DNA of 40,509 nt, from the NCBI GenBank assembly GCA_902805665.1, contig CADCTB010000208.1, positions 1-40,509 of the forward strand, written 5' to 3'. The translations under genes were made by a program, and so were the position numbers. Positions 34,082-40,509 of the stretch are shown here, one piece after another. Position 1 is the first letter of the stretch; each line of letters begins with the position of its first letter. This stretch comes from an uncultured Acidimicrobiales bacterium (GTDB lineage: Bacteria > Actinomycetota > Acidimicrobiia > Acidimicrobiales > AC-14). The notes beneath the pieces were generated by a model. The model was not told the DNA's origin, did not search any database, and saw nothing but the letters and a program-made list of their open reading frames with translations.

Positions 34082-34507
34082 CTCCCGGGTCGATTCGGCG
34101 ATGCGGGCGAGCATGCCGTTCACGAAGCGGCTCGACTCGTCGGTCGAGAAGCGCTGCGCCAGCTCCACCGCTTCGGAGATGACGGCTCCGGTCGGCACGT
34201 CGGGGCGGTGCAGCAACTCGAAGACGCCGATGCGCAGCAGGGCCCGGTCGAGGGCCGGCATGCGGTCGATCGTCCAGTCCTTGGCGTAGCTGGTGATCCA
34301 CTTGTCGAGCTCGTCGATGTGGGCGCCTACGCCGGTGACCAGCTCGGTGGCGAACTCAGCCGGCGCCACCGGCAGCCCGGCGAGCACCGCAGCCGGCGAC
34401 TGATCCTTGCTCTCGGCCTCGTAGAGCAGTGAGAGCGCCCGCTCGCGGGCCTGTCTCCGGCTTCCACTCCCGGCCGGAGGGCCGGCGTGGCCGGCGCCCC
34501 TGGCCAC
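33974..34507 (-). CDS. nusB: Transcription antitermination factor NusB
   Basis: NusB binds boxA RNA together with S10 during rRNA transcription. The all-helical core shows GSRRQARERALSLLYEAESKD, KDWTIDRMPALDRALLRIGVFELLH, TGAVISEAVELAQRFSTDESSRFVNGML, and ARIAEST. After this normal end comes a hydrophilic tail of about 35 residues (DREPVNAKAVGADP...) that lies antisense to the unknown plus-strand gene. The GTG at 34507 gives 177 aa; AGGA abuts it, so the SD spacing is poor. It follows efp after a 164-base gap. Confidence 0.93.
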   Translation of the reverse strand: MARGAGHAGPPAGSGSRRQARERALSLLYEAESKDQSPAAVLAGLPVAPAEFATELVTGVGAHIDELDKWITSYAKDWTIDRMPALDRALLRIGVFELLHRPDVPTGAVISEAVELAQRFSTDESSRFVNGMLARIAESTRESDREPVNAKAVGADPAEDHHPPAGEVVEDGFDEEG

Positions 34508-34671
34508 TCCTAGTGCCCCATCAGGTGACGTCGGCGATGCTCACGGCGAGTCAGGGGCGCCGCTGTCAAGGCCGCAGGACGAAGGCGCACATGGAGTGGG
34601 TCGAGGACGAGAACGCCGCCAGCGGTGGCCCTGGCCGGTATGAGCGCGGCGAAGGTTGCCTGATGGCGCAC
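34508..34671. other. Intergenic gap efp-nusB
   Basis: Between the nusB start and the efp stop I see no coding frame with family features, no strong inverted repeat, and no clear -10/-35 pair. It is less GC-rich in places and may carry a nusB promoter that cannot be recognised. Confidence 0.5.
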
Positions 34672-35232
34672 CTAGACCCGCGTCAGGTAGTCGCCGCTGC
34701 GGGTGTCGACCTTGATCTTGTCGCCGGGGTTCACGAACAGCGGGACCTGCACCACGTGGCCGGTCTCGAGGGTGGCCGGCTTGCGGGCGCCGGAGACCCG
34801 GTCGCCCTGGACGCCGGGCTCGGTCTGGGTCACGGTGAGCTCCACCGACGCCGGCAGGTCCACCCCGACGACCTGGTCGTTGTAGATCTGGAGCACTGCG
34901 GAGTCGCCCTCACGCAGGTAGTGGGTGGCCACGCCGAGGGTGGGCTCGTCGACGTTCATCTGGTCGTACGACGTGTTGTCCATGAAGACGTAGTGGGCGC
35001 TCTCGCGGTAGAGGTACTGCATCTCCCGCTTGTCGATCACCGCCTGCTCGAGCTTCTCGTCGGCCCGGTAGGTCCGGTCGAGCACCGCGCCGGTACGCAC
35101 GTTCTTCAGCTTGGTGCGGACGAATGCGCCGCCCTTTCCGGGCTTCACGTGCTGGAACTCGACCACGGTGAACAGCCCCTCGGGCAGATCGAGGGCCATG
35201 CCGTTGCGCAGGTCGTTGGTGGAAACGTTCAC
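34672..35232 (-). CDS. efp: Elongation factor P
   Basis: EF-P relieves ribosome stalling at proline runs. The 186 aa protein has three OB-like domains. Domain I contains VVEFQHVKPGKGGAFVRTKL, with the lysine of PGKGG at the tip that is modified in other bacteria. The C-terminus includes GHVVQVPLFVNPGDKIKVDTRSGDYLTRV. The GTG at 35232 overlaps the TGA of the peptidase gene by 4 bases (GTGA). Pairing with an M24 peptidase and aroQ is a common arrangement. Confidence 0.97.
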   Translation of the reverse strand: MNVSTNDLRNGMALDLPEGLFTVVEFQHVKPGKGGAFVRTKLKNVRTGAVLDRTYRADEKLEQAVIDKREMQYLYRESAHYVFMDNTSYDQMNVDEPTLGVATHYLREGDSAVLQIYNDQVVGVDLPASVELTVTQTEPGVQGDRVSGARKPATLETGHVVQVPLFVNPGDKIKVDTRSGDYLTRV

Positions 35233-36326
35233 AGAACCGCGAGCTCCTTGGTGGCGTTGGTGAGGACGGTGCAGCCCTCGTCGGTGACGACCACGGTGTC
35301 CTCGATGCGGACGCCGCCGTGCTCGGGGAGGTACACCCCGGGCTCGACGGTGACGACGTGGCCGGCCACCAGGGTATCGGTGGACGTCGAAGCCACCCGC
35401 GGGTCCTCGTGGATCTCCAGGCCGACCCCGTGACCGGTGCTGTGGAGGAACGCCTCGGCCCAACCCGCCTCGGTGATCACCGCGCGGCACACCTCGTCGA
35501 TGGCCTTCCCCTCGGCCCCGGCCCGGACCGCGTCGACACCGGCCTGCTGACTGTCGGCCACCACGTCGACCATGCGCCGGGCGGTGGCTGACGGCTCGCC
35601 CACGCACAGGGTGCGGGTCATGTCGGAGCAGTAGCCGTCGACGATGGCGCCGAAGTCGACGACGACCAGCTCGCCGGCCTCGATGCGCCGGCTGCTCGGG
35701 CGGTGGTGGGGCTTCGCCCCGTTGGGACCGGACGCGACGATGGTGTCGAACGAGGGTGCAGACGCACCGCCGCGTCGCATCTCGAAGTCCAGCTCCAGGG
35801 CGAACTGCTGCTCGGTCGGGCTCTCGGCCAGGCGGTGCCGGACCCGGGCCAGCGCCTCGTCGGCGATGGTCGCAGCCGCGGCCATCCGCTCGACCTCACC
35901 GGCGTCCTTCACCTTCCGCAGCTCCTCGACCAACCCCTCGGTGGCCACCAGCTCGGCGTCGGGGAACCACTCGCCGTCGAACTTCCGCTGCTGGGCCCAC
36001 GTGACCGCCGCCGCTTCCAGGCCGAGCCGGGCCACGCCGGCCGTCTCCTCCTGGAGGAACTCCTTCTGGCTTCCGGCGGTCAGGCCGATGCGGATCCGCG
36101 CCCCGACGCCGGCCTGGCTCAGCTCCAGCGCCGACTGGTCGCGGTACCGGCCGTCGGTGACGAACACCAGCTCGTCGGGCCGGACCAGCAGGAGGGCGGC
36201 CGAGCCGGTGAACCCTGTGAGGTAGCGGATGTTGACCAGGCGGGTGACCAGAAGGGCCTCGCAGCCGGCTCCGTCAAAGGCCTGCCGCAGGCGGGGGATG
36301 CGGCTCCCGACGTCCATCGACTTCAT
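35229..36326 (-). CDS. M24-family Xaa-Pro aminopeptidase
   Basis: A 365 aa creatinase-fold metallopeptidase that probably removes N-terminal residues before proline. The N-terminal domain runs to about residue 125. The catalytic domain shows the five metal ligands: two Asp in VVVDFGAIVDGYCSDMTRT, His in HSTGHGVGLEIHEDP, Glu in VTVEPGVYLP, and Glu in GVRIEDTVVV. The ATG at 36326 is chosen over the ATG three codons later (36317); neither has an SD. The position between aroQ and efp is conserved in many bacteria, fitting a link with proline-related translation. Confidence 0.93.
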   Translation of the reverse strand: MKSMDVGSRIPRLRQAFDGAGCEALLVTRLVNIRYLTGFTGSAALLLVRPDELVFVTDGRYRDQSALELSQAGVGARIRIGLTAGSQKEFLQEETAGVARLGLEAAAVTWAQQRKFDGEWFPDAELVATEGLVEELRKVKDAGEVERMAAAATIADEALARVRHRLAESPTEQQFALELDFEMRRGGASAPSFDTIVASGPNGAKPHHRPSSRRIEAGELVVVDFGAIVDGYCSDMTRTLCVGEPSATARRMVDVVADSQQAGVDAVRAGAEGKAIDEVCRAVITEAGWAEAFLHSTGHGVGLEIHEDPRVASTSTDTLVAGHVVTVEPGVYLPEHGGVRIEDTVVVTDEGCTVLTNATKELAVL

Positions 36327-36339
36327 GACAGCAACTGTG

Positions 36340-36777
36340 TCACTTGAGAAGCAGGAACACGGCTTCCACGGCAAGCCGGTAGCCGTGGCCGCCGAAGCCG
36401 GAGATGATCCCCGTGGCGACCGGCGTGATCACCGAGGTGTGGCGCCAGGGCTCCCGAGTTGCGGTGTTCGACAGATGGAGCTCCACCACCGGGCCGTCGA
36501 AGGCGGCGAGCGCGTCGCGCAGCGACCACGAGTAGTGGGTCATCGCCGCGGCATTGACGATGATGGCGGCCACCCGGCCCCGGGCGCCGTGGACCGCCTC
36601 CACCAGAGCCCCCTCGTGGTTCGACTGCAGGTGCTCCAGCTCGATGCCGAGGTCGGAAGCAACAGCCTTCGCTCCCGCGACGTGGTCGTCGAGCGTGGCC
36701 GAGCCGTAGATGTCGGGCTCCCGGATGCCGAGCAGGTTCAGGTTGGGCCCGGACAGCAGCAGCACCGTCGTGGCCAT
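36340..36777 (-). CDS. aroQ: 3-dehydroquinate dehydratase, type II
   Basis: AroQ dehydrates dehydroquinate in the shikimate pathway. The 145 aa enzyme carries all signatures of type II: LLLSGPNLNLLGIREPDIYG with the catalytic Tyr, LQSNHEGALVEAVH, IIVNAAAMTHYSWSLRDAL, and VELHLSNTATREPWRHTSV with the catalytic His. The ATG at 36777 shares one base with the aroB TGA (TGATG), implying coupling. Confidence 0.97.
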   Translation of the reverse strand: MATTVLLLSGPNLNLLGIREPDIYGSATLDDHVAGAKAVASDLGIELEHLQSNHEGALVEAVHGARGRVAAIIVNAAAMTHYSWSLRDALAAFDGPVVELHLSNTATREPWRHTSVITPVATGIISGFGGHGYRLAVEAVFLLLK

Positions 36778-37784
36778 CAGCCGGCCTCGACCAGGGTGGC
36801 TTCGACGGCCTCGGCCGGCACTCCGGACACCACCTCGACGCCCCGGGGACCGTCCAGGACGAACGTCATGCCGTCCAGGGCCTTCTTGTCCCGCCGCATG
36901 AGCTCGGCCAACTCGGCCGGGTCGCTCCCGGGTGGGATGTCGGTGGGCAGGTCGTATCCCATCACCACCCGCCGGTGCTCGGCGACAACGTCGTCGTCGA
37001 CCCGGCCGAGGCGGCGGGCCAGGCGGGCCGCGAAGACCAGGCCGATCGCCACCGCCTCCCCATGGCGCAGGTCGTAGCGACCGGCCGTCTCGAGCGCGTG
37101 AGCCAGGGTGTGGCCGTAGTTGAGCAGGGCACGCGTGCCGGTGCGCTCCAGCTCGTCGGCCGCGATGTGCTCGGCCTTGCACCGGACGCATGCGGCCACC
37201 GCCTCGTCGAGGGGCAGATCGGGGAGACGGTCGACGCCCAGGAACGCGTACTTGGCCATCTCACCCAGCCCGCTGCGGTATTCACGGGGCGGCAGGGTGC
37301 CCAGCACCTCGGTGTCGCACAGCACCGCCGAGGGCTGCCAGAAGGCGCCGACCAGGTTCTTGCCCTCAGGCAGGTTCACGCCCGTCTTGCCGCCGATGGC
37401 GGCGTCGACCTGGCCCAGGAGCGTGGTCGGCACGTGCACGACGGCGACGCCCCGGTGGTATACGGCCGCCGCGAACCCGGCCGCATCGGTCACCACCCCG
37501 CCGCCCACCGCCACCACGACGTCGCCCCGGGTCAGGCCCCACCGGGAGAACGCCCGGCACAGTTCCTCGACCGTCTCCAGGCACTTGGCCGCCTCGCCGT
37601 CGCCCATGACGAACGTGCGCTGCTCCACGCCGGCGTCGACAGTGACCGGGATGGTTTCCTGGGTGACGATCGCCGCCCGGTGCACGCCAACCGGCAGCAG
37701 CTCCAGGAGCCGGTGTCGGGCACCGGGACCGACCAGCACGTCGTACGAACGGTCGCCACCGAGAGGGACGGGGACGGTGATCAA
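36777..37784 (-). CDS. aroB: 3-dehydroquinate synthase
   Basis: AroB cyclises DAHP to dehydroquinate with NAD and a metal. The 335 aa protein shows VVAVGGGVVTDAAGFAAAVYHRG, the segment HVPTTLLGQVDAAIGGKTGVN, GAFWQPSAVLCDTEVL, and GHTLAHALET with a metal-binding His. The start is a TTG (37784) 4 bases after the aroK stop, giving MITVPVPLGGDRSYDV, a normal N-terminus. Confidence 0.97.
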   Translation of the reverse strand: MITVPVPLGGDRSYDVLVGPGARHRLLELLPVGVHRAAIVTQETIPVTVDAGVEQRTFVMGDGEAAKCLETVEELCRAFSRWGLTRGDVVVAVGGGVVTDAAGFAAAVYHRGVAVVHVPTTLLGQVDAAIGGKTGVNLPEGKNLVGAFWQPSAVLCDTEVLGTLPPREYRSGLGEMAKYAFLGVDRLPDLPLDEAVAACVRCKAEHIAADELERTGTRALLNYGHTLAHALETAGRYDLRHGEAVAIGLVFAARLARRLGRVDDDVVAEHRRVVMGYDLPTDIPPGSDPAELAELMRRDKKALDGMTFVLDGPRGVEVVSGVPAEAVEATLVEAG

Positions 37785-37788
37785 GGAG

Positions 37789-38355
37789 TCACCCGCCGGC
37801 TGGCCCGTGCTCGACCGCAGCCTCGATGCAGGCGACCACCTGGTCGGGCGTGAGGTCGTCGACGTCGACCACGATGTCGGCCACCTCCTCGTAGAGGGGG
37901 CGACGGATGGCGTCGAGGCTCTTCAGGACGCCGACCGGGTCGTCGTCGAGCAACGGGCGGTGGGTGCTCGACCCGAGGCGGGTGGCGAGCACCTCCGGAT
38001 CACACCGCAGCCAGACCACCGGATGGTGCAGCTGCATGAGCCGTCGGTTGCCCTCGTCGAGCACCGTGCCGCCGGCCGCGGCGATGACCCGGGGGGTGGT
38101 CGACGCCAGCGCGTCGGCCAGCACCAGGGCCTCGAGCCGGCGGAACTCGGGCTCCCCGTCGGCTCGCCAGATCTCGGCCACGGTCCGCCCGGTCATTGCC
38201 TCGATCTGGCGGTCGGAGTCGAAGAACTCCCACCCACGGCGCTTGGCCAGCCGCCGGCCCACGCTCGTCTTCCCCACAGCCATCATGCCCACCAACAGAA
38301 TCGAGCTCTCAGTCTGCCTCCGGCTCGGGGCACCCGGGTCGTTCCGACGCGGCAA
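37789..38355 (-). CDS. aroK: Shikimate kinase
   Basis: AroK phosphorylates shikimate. The P-loop ILLVGMMAVGKTSVGRRLAKR, FFDSDRQIEAMTGRTVAEIW, FRRLEALVLADAL, and VIAAAGGTVLDEGNR are all present. The start is uncertain. The TTG at 38355 gives 188 aa and is the nearest regular codon before the P-loop. A TTG at 38439, overlapping the aroC stop, would add 28 residues encoded by a hairpin repeat. Starting at the ATGs within VGMMAVGK would destroy the first strand. The kinase core itself is complete. Confidence 0.93.
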   Translation of the reverse strand: MPRRNDPGAPSRRQTESSILLVGMMAVGKTSVGRRLAKRRGWEFFDSDRQIEAMTGRTVAEIWRADGEPEFRRLEALVLADALASTTPRVIAAAGGTVLDEGNRRLMQLHHPVVWLRCDPEVLATRLGSSTHRPLLDDDPVGVLKSLDAIRRPLYEEVADIVVDVDDLTPDQVVACIEAAVEHGPAGG

Positions 38356-38412
38356 CTCCGTTGGCCACGTAGGCAGGCCCTCGCTGCCGGCGGGGGCCCC
38401 TGCCCCGCCGGC
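38327..38412. repeat. Hairpin element, copy B (aroC-aroK gap)
   Basis: A perfect 10 bp stem GCCGGCGGGG (38386-38395) pairs with 38403-38412 around the loop GCCCCTG, the same loop as in copy A at 7792-7818. One stem pair is C-G here and T-A in copy A, a compensatory change. About 40 bases away both copies also share GGGCACCCGGGTC followed by TTC and GAC (38328-38348 here). The middle part is not conserved. Confidence 0.75.
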
Positions 38413-38431
38413 GGGGACGGGATGCTGCGCA

Positions 38432-39583
38432 TCACTCAAGGGAGTCGAGGTATGCGTCCCGGTTGCGGACCACCTCGGCCACCGAGTCGCCACCGAACTT
38501 GTGCAGCGCCTCGCCGGCGAGGACCAGCGCGACCATGGTCTCGGCCACCACGCCCGCGGCGGGGACAGCCGTGACGTCGGTGCGCTCCTTGAAGGAGACG
38601 GTGGGCTCCTTGGTCTCGACGTCGACCGTCTTCAGCACCGGCCGGTTCAGGGTCGACAGCGGCTTCATGGCCGCCCGCAGGACGATGAGGCCGCCGGTGG
38701 ACATGCCGCCCTCGATGCCTCCTGCCCTGGTGGTCTCCCGGTGGTACGACTGCTCGTCGTCCCAATGGATCTCGTCGTGGGCCTCCGAGCCGCGGCGCGC
38801 CGCCGAGTCGAATCCCTCGCCGAACCCGACGCCCTTGACCGCCTGGATGCTGCAGATGGCCTGGGCGAGGAGGCCGTCGAGCCGGCGGTCCCAGTGGACA
38901 TGGCTGCCGAGACCGACGGGCACGCCGTAGGCCAGCACCTCGATGACCCCACCCAGCGAGTCGCCTTCCTTCGCCGCCGCCTTGATCTCGGCGATCATGG
39001 CCTCCTCGGCATCGGGGTCGAAGCAGCGGACCTGCGAAGCGTCGACTCTGTCGAGGTCGGCGGGGGTCGGTCGCTCGACGGACTTGGCCACCACCGGGCC
39101 CATCTGGACGACGTGGGAGATCACCGAGATGCCCAGGTGGGCGAGCAGGGCCTTGGCGCACGCCCCGGCGGCCACCCGGGCCGCGGTCTCCCGGGCCGAC
39201 GCCCGCTCGAGGACATCACGGGCGTCGGTCAGGCCGTACTTCTGCATGCCGGCCAGGTCGGCGTGGCCGGGACGCGGCCGGGTCAGCCGCTTCTCGGTGG
39301 CCCCTGGCGCGGGATCCATCTCCTGTGTCCACTTCGGCCATTCCGTGTTGGCGATCTCGATGGCCACCGGCGATCCCAGGGTGCGCCCGTGGCGCACGCC
39401 GCCGACCAGGGTGAGCTCGTCCTGCTCGAAGCGCATCCTCGGGCCCCGGCCGTACCCGAGCCGCCGGCGACCGAGCTCGGCGGCGATCTCCTCCACGGTG
39501 ATGGCCAGGCCGGCAGGGAGCCCGTCGACGATCACGACCAGGGCTTTGCCATGGGACTCGCCGGCGGTCAGGTAGCGGAGCAT
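38432..39583 (-). CDS. aroC: Chorismate synthase
   Basis: AroC removes phosphate from EPSP to give chorismate, using reduced FMN. The 383 aa protein has [21 protein letters not shown] at its start with the conserved His, [55 protein letters not shown], and [17 protein letters not shown]. The ATG at 39583 is the family start. No SD is evident. It precedes aroK-aroB-aroQ. Confidence 0.97.
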   Translation of the reverse strand: MLRYLTAGESHGKALVVIVDGLPAGLAITVEEIAAELGRRRLGYGRGPRMRFEQDELTLVGGVRHGRTLGSPVAIEIANTEWPKWTQEMDPAPGATEKRLTRPRPGHADLAGMQKYGLTDARDVLERASARETAARVAAGACAKALLAHLGISVISHVVQMGPVVAKSVERPTPADLDRVDASQVRCFDPDAEEAMIAEIKAAAKEGDSLGGVIEVLAYGVPVGLGSHVHWDRRLDGLLAQAICSIQAVKGVGFGEGFDSAARRGSEAHDEIHWDDEQSYHRETTRAGGIEGGMSTGGLIVLRAAMKPLSTLNRPVLKTVDVETKEPTVSFKERTDVTAVPAAGVVAETMVALVLAGEALHKFGGDSVAEVVRNRDAYLDSLE

Positions 39584-39668
39584 CGTCCCCGAATCTACCG
39601 GGGCGGGGCGCCGGCCTTCGGGGGATTGACCGATCCCGCCCGGTGGCATCGCAGCGGCCGCCCGGCCG

Positions 39669-40355
39669 TCAGCCGCGCCACCAGCGGATGATCGCCTCCC
39701 CGGCGAACACCGCGAGCGTGGAGCCCGCAGCCAGGAACGGGCCGAAGGCGATGTGGTCCTGCAGGCTGCGCAGACGCAGGACGGCGAGCACCACGCCCAC
39801 TGCGCTGATGAGGAGCACTCCGAGGAACAGCCCGGTGAACACGTGACCGAGGCTGATCCAGCCCAGGAAGAGGCCCAGGACGAACGACAGGCGCACGTCG
39901 CCGAAGCCCATCCCCGAGGGAGAGATGAGGTGGATGAGGAGGAGAGCCAGCCAGGCCAGCGTCGCCCCGATCACGGCGTGGCCGAACCGGTCCCACTCCC
40001 CGCTGATCAGCGCGGCCAGGGCGAGCAGGGGAACCGAGGCGAAGATCGTCGGGTAGACGATGCGGTTCGGGATGATCTGGAGCTGCGAGTCGATGACGCT
40101 CACGGACACGAGGCAGACGAAGAACACCAGGTAGGCGGGGATCACCCAGTCGCCGTCGAAACGGAACGCGGTGCCTGCGAACAGTGCGGCGGTGGCCGAG
40201 ATCACGACCACATGGCGGGGTGAGCGGGCCAGGCTGCGCAAGGGGGGAACGGGGCGGAGGGGCTGCTTGTCGGGCGCCCGGTCGATGAGCAGGTTGGCCA
40301 GCATCCCTCCGGGCACCCCCAGCAGGGCGCAGAACACGGCGGTGACGAGGGTCAT
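39669..40355 (-). CDS. Prepilin peptidase (A24 family), short form
   Basis: An integral membrane aspartic peptidase that would cleave type IV prepilin or related leader peptides. The 228 aa product has about six hydrophobic segments. The two catalytic aspartates are visible, Asp89 in [14 protein letters not shown] and Asp153 in [11 protein letters not shown] (the GxGD motif, here with Arg where Lys is common). The N-terminal cysteine-rich methyltransferase domain of full-length PilD is missing, so methylation is not expected. The ATG at 40355 overlaps the aroE TGA by 4 bases. Its location among aro genes is seen in other Actinobacteria; no pilin is in the window. Confidence 0.92.
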   Translation of the reverse strand: MTLVTAVFCALLGVPGGMLANLLIDRAPDKQPLRPVPPLRSLARSPRHVVVISATAALFAGTAFRFDGDWVIPAYLVFFVCLVSVSVIDSQLQIIPNRIVYPTIFASVPLLALAALISGEWDRFGHAVIGATLAWLALLLIHLISPSGMGFGDVRLSFVLGLFLGWISLGHVFTGLFLGVLLISAVGVVLAVLRLRSLQDHIAFGPFLAAGSTLAVFAGEAIIRWWRG

Positions 40356-40509
40356 CGAGGAAGGGCTTGCAGGGCTGCGGCCCGCATGACCCCGATGGGC
40401 GCCGGGTGACCGGTCCACAGCTCGAAGGCCAAGGCGCCCTGGTGGACCAGCATGCCCAGCCCACCGGCCACGCGAGCCCCTTGGTCTCGGGCGGCGCGCA
40501 TCAGCGGGG
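40352..40509 (-). CDS. aroE: Shikimate dehydrogenase, C-terminal part
   Basis: The last 51 codons of a shikimate dehydrogenase that runs off the right edge. The segment [20 protein letters not shown] is the conserved C-terminal helix region of AroE, with the substrate-contacting Gln in LVHQGA. The stop overlaps the prepilin peptidase start (ATGA). It completes a set of aroE, aroC, aroK, aroB and aroQ in this operon. Confidence 0.9.
   Translation of the reverse strand, partial: PLMRAARDQGARVAGGLGMLVHQGALAFELWTGHPAPIGVMRAAALQALPR

Noticed and set aside
12820-40509. Horizontally acquired island
   Set aside because: Gene content is core, base composition looks uniform by eye, and no transposase, integrase or flanking repeats were found.

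Overview
The window is high-GC chromosomal DNA from an actinobacterium. The gene order mihF-gmk-rpoZ-coaBC-metK-priA-def-fmt, a PriA without a Walker A motif, a DUF1844 gene facing infC, and leaderless TAnnnT promoters all point to Actinobacteria. The divergence and the small insertions suggest a deep or uncultured branch, perhaps Acidimicrobiia-like; that placement is inference. No phage, transposase, CRISPR array, rRNA or tRNA gene was seen. Almost everything is core metabolism or translation, and nearly all of it lies on the minus strand in long operons whose genes overlap by 4 bases (ATGA, GTGA or TTGA).

Layout from the right edge, in the direction of minus-strand transcription. (1) aroE (partial), a prepilin peptidase, aroC, aroK, aroB, aroQ, an M24 aminopeptidase, efp and nusB: shikimate pathway plus translation and transcription factors. 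(2) A small accessory pair, a Uma2-family gene (-) and an unknown gene (+), the latter overlapping the end of nusB tail to tail. (3) A pyrimidine operon pyrR-pyrB-pyrC-carA-carB-pyrD-pyrF with a PyrR-type leader, running on through an NlpC/P60-like gene into mihF, gmk, rpoZ, coaBC, metK, priA, def, fmt, a mog/moaB gene, ribD, ribE, ribBA, ribH and hisG. (4) A secreted beta-propeller gene with a C-terminal membrane anchor. (5) A DUF1844 gene (+) divergent from infC-rpmI-rplT-trmH-histidine kinase-pheS-pheT. (6) A lipoprotein gene (+) divergent from argC-argJ, with an ARG box and promoter between them.

The most interesting signals are regulatory or concern how genes begin. argC has a near-consensus promoter covered by a perfect ARG box and appears leaderless. 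infC appears to start with AUA behind a leader that ends in an intrinsic terminator. pyrR has a PyrR-binding motif, a strong Shine-Dalgarno (SD) sequence, and then a terminator-like hairpin inside the first codons. gmk has no ATG, GTG or TTG before its P-loop and is in frame with the upstream mihF, separated only by a TAG and four 9-codon repeats. fmt seems to start with CTG.

Three different tandem arrays (27, 68 and 77-79 bp units), each unit palindromic, sit at gene junctions. One supplies the only plausible start codon of pyrD and reaches into the end of carB. A fourth dispersed hairpin occurs twice, 30 kb apart, with a compensatory base change in its stem. No tools were run: function calls rest on recognised motifs and gene order, and start choices on reading-frame limits.
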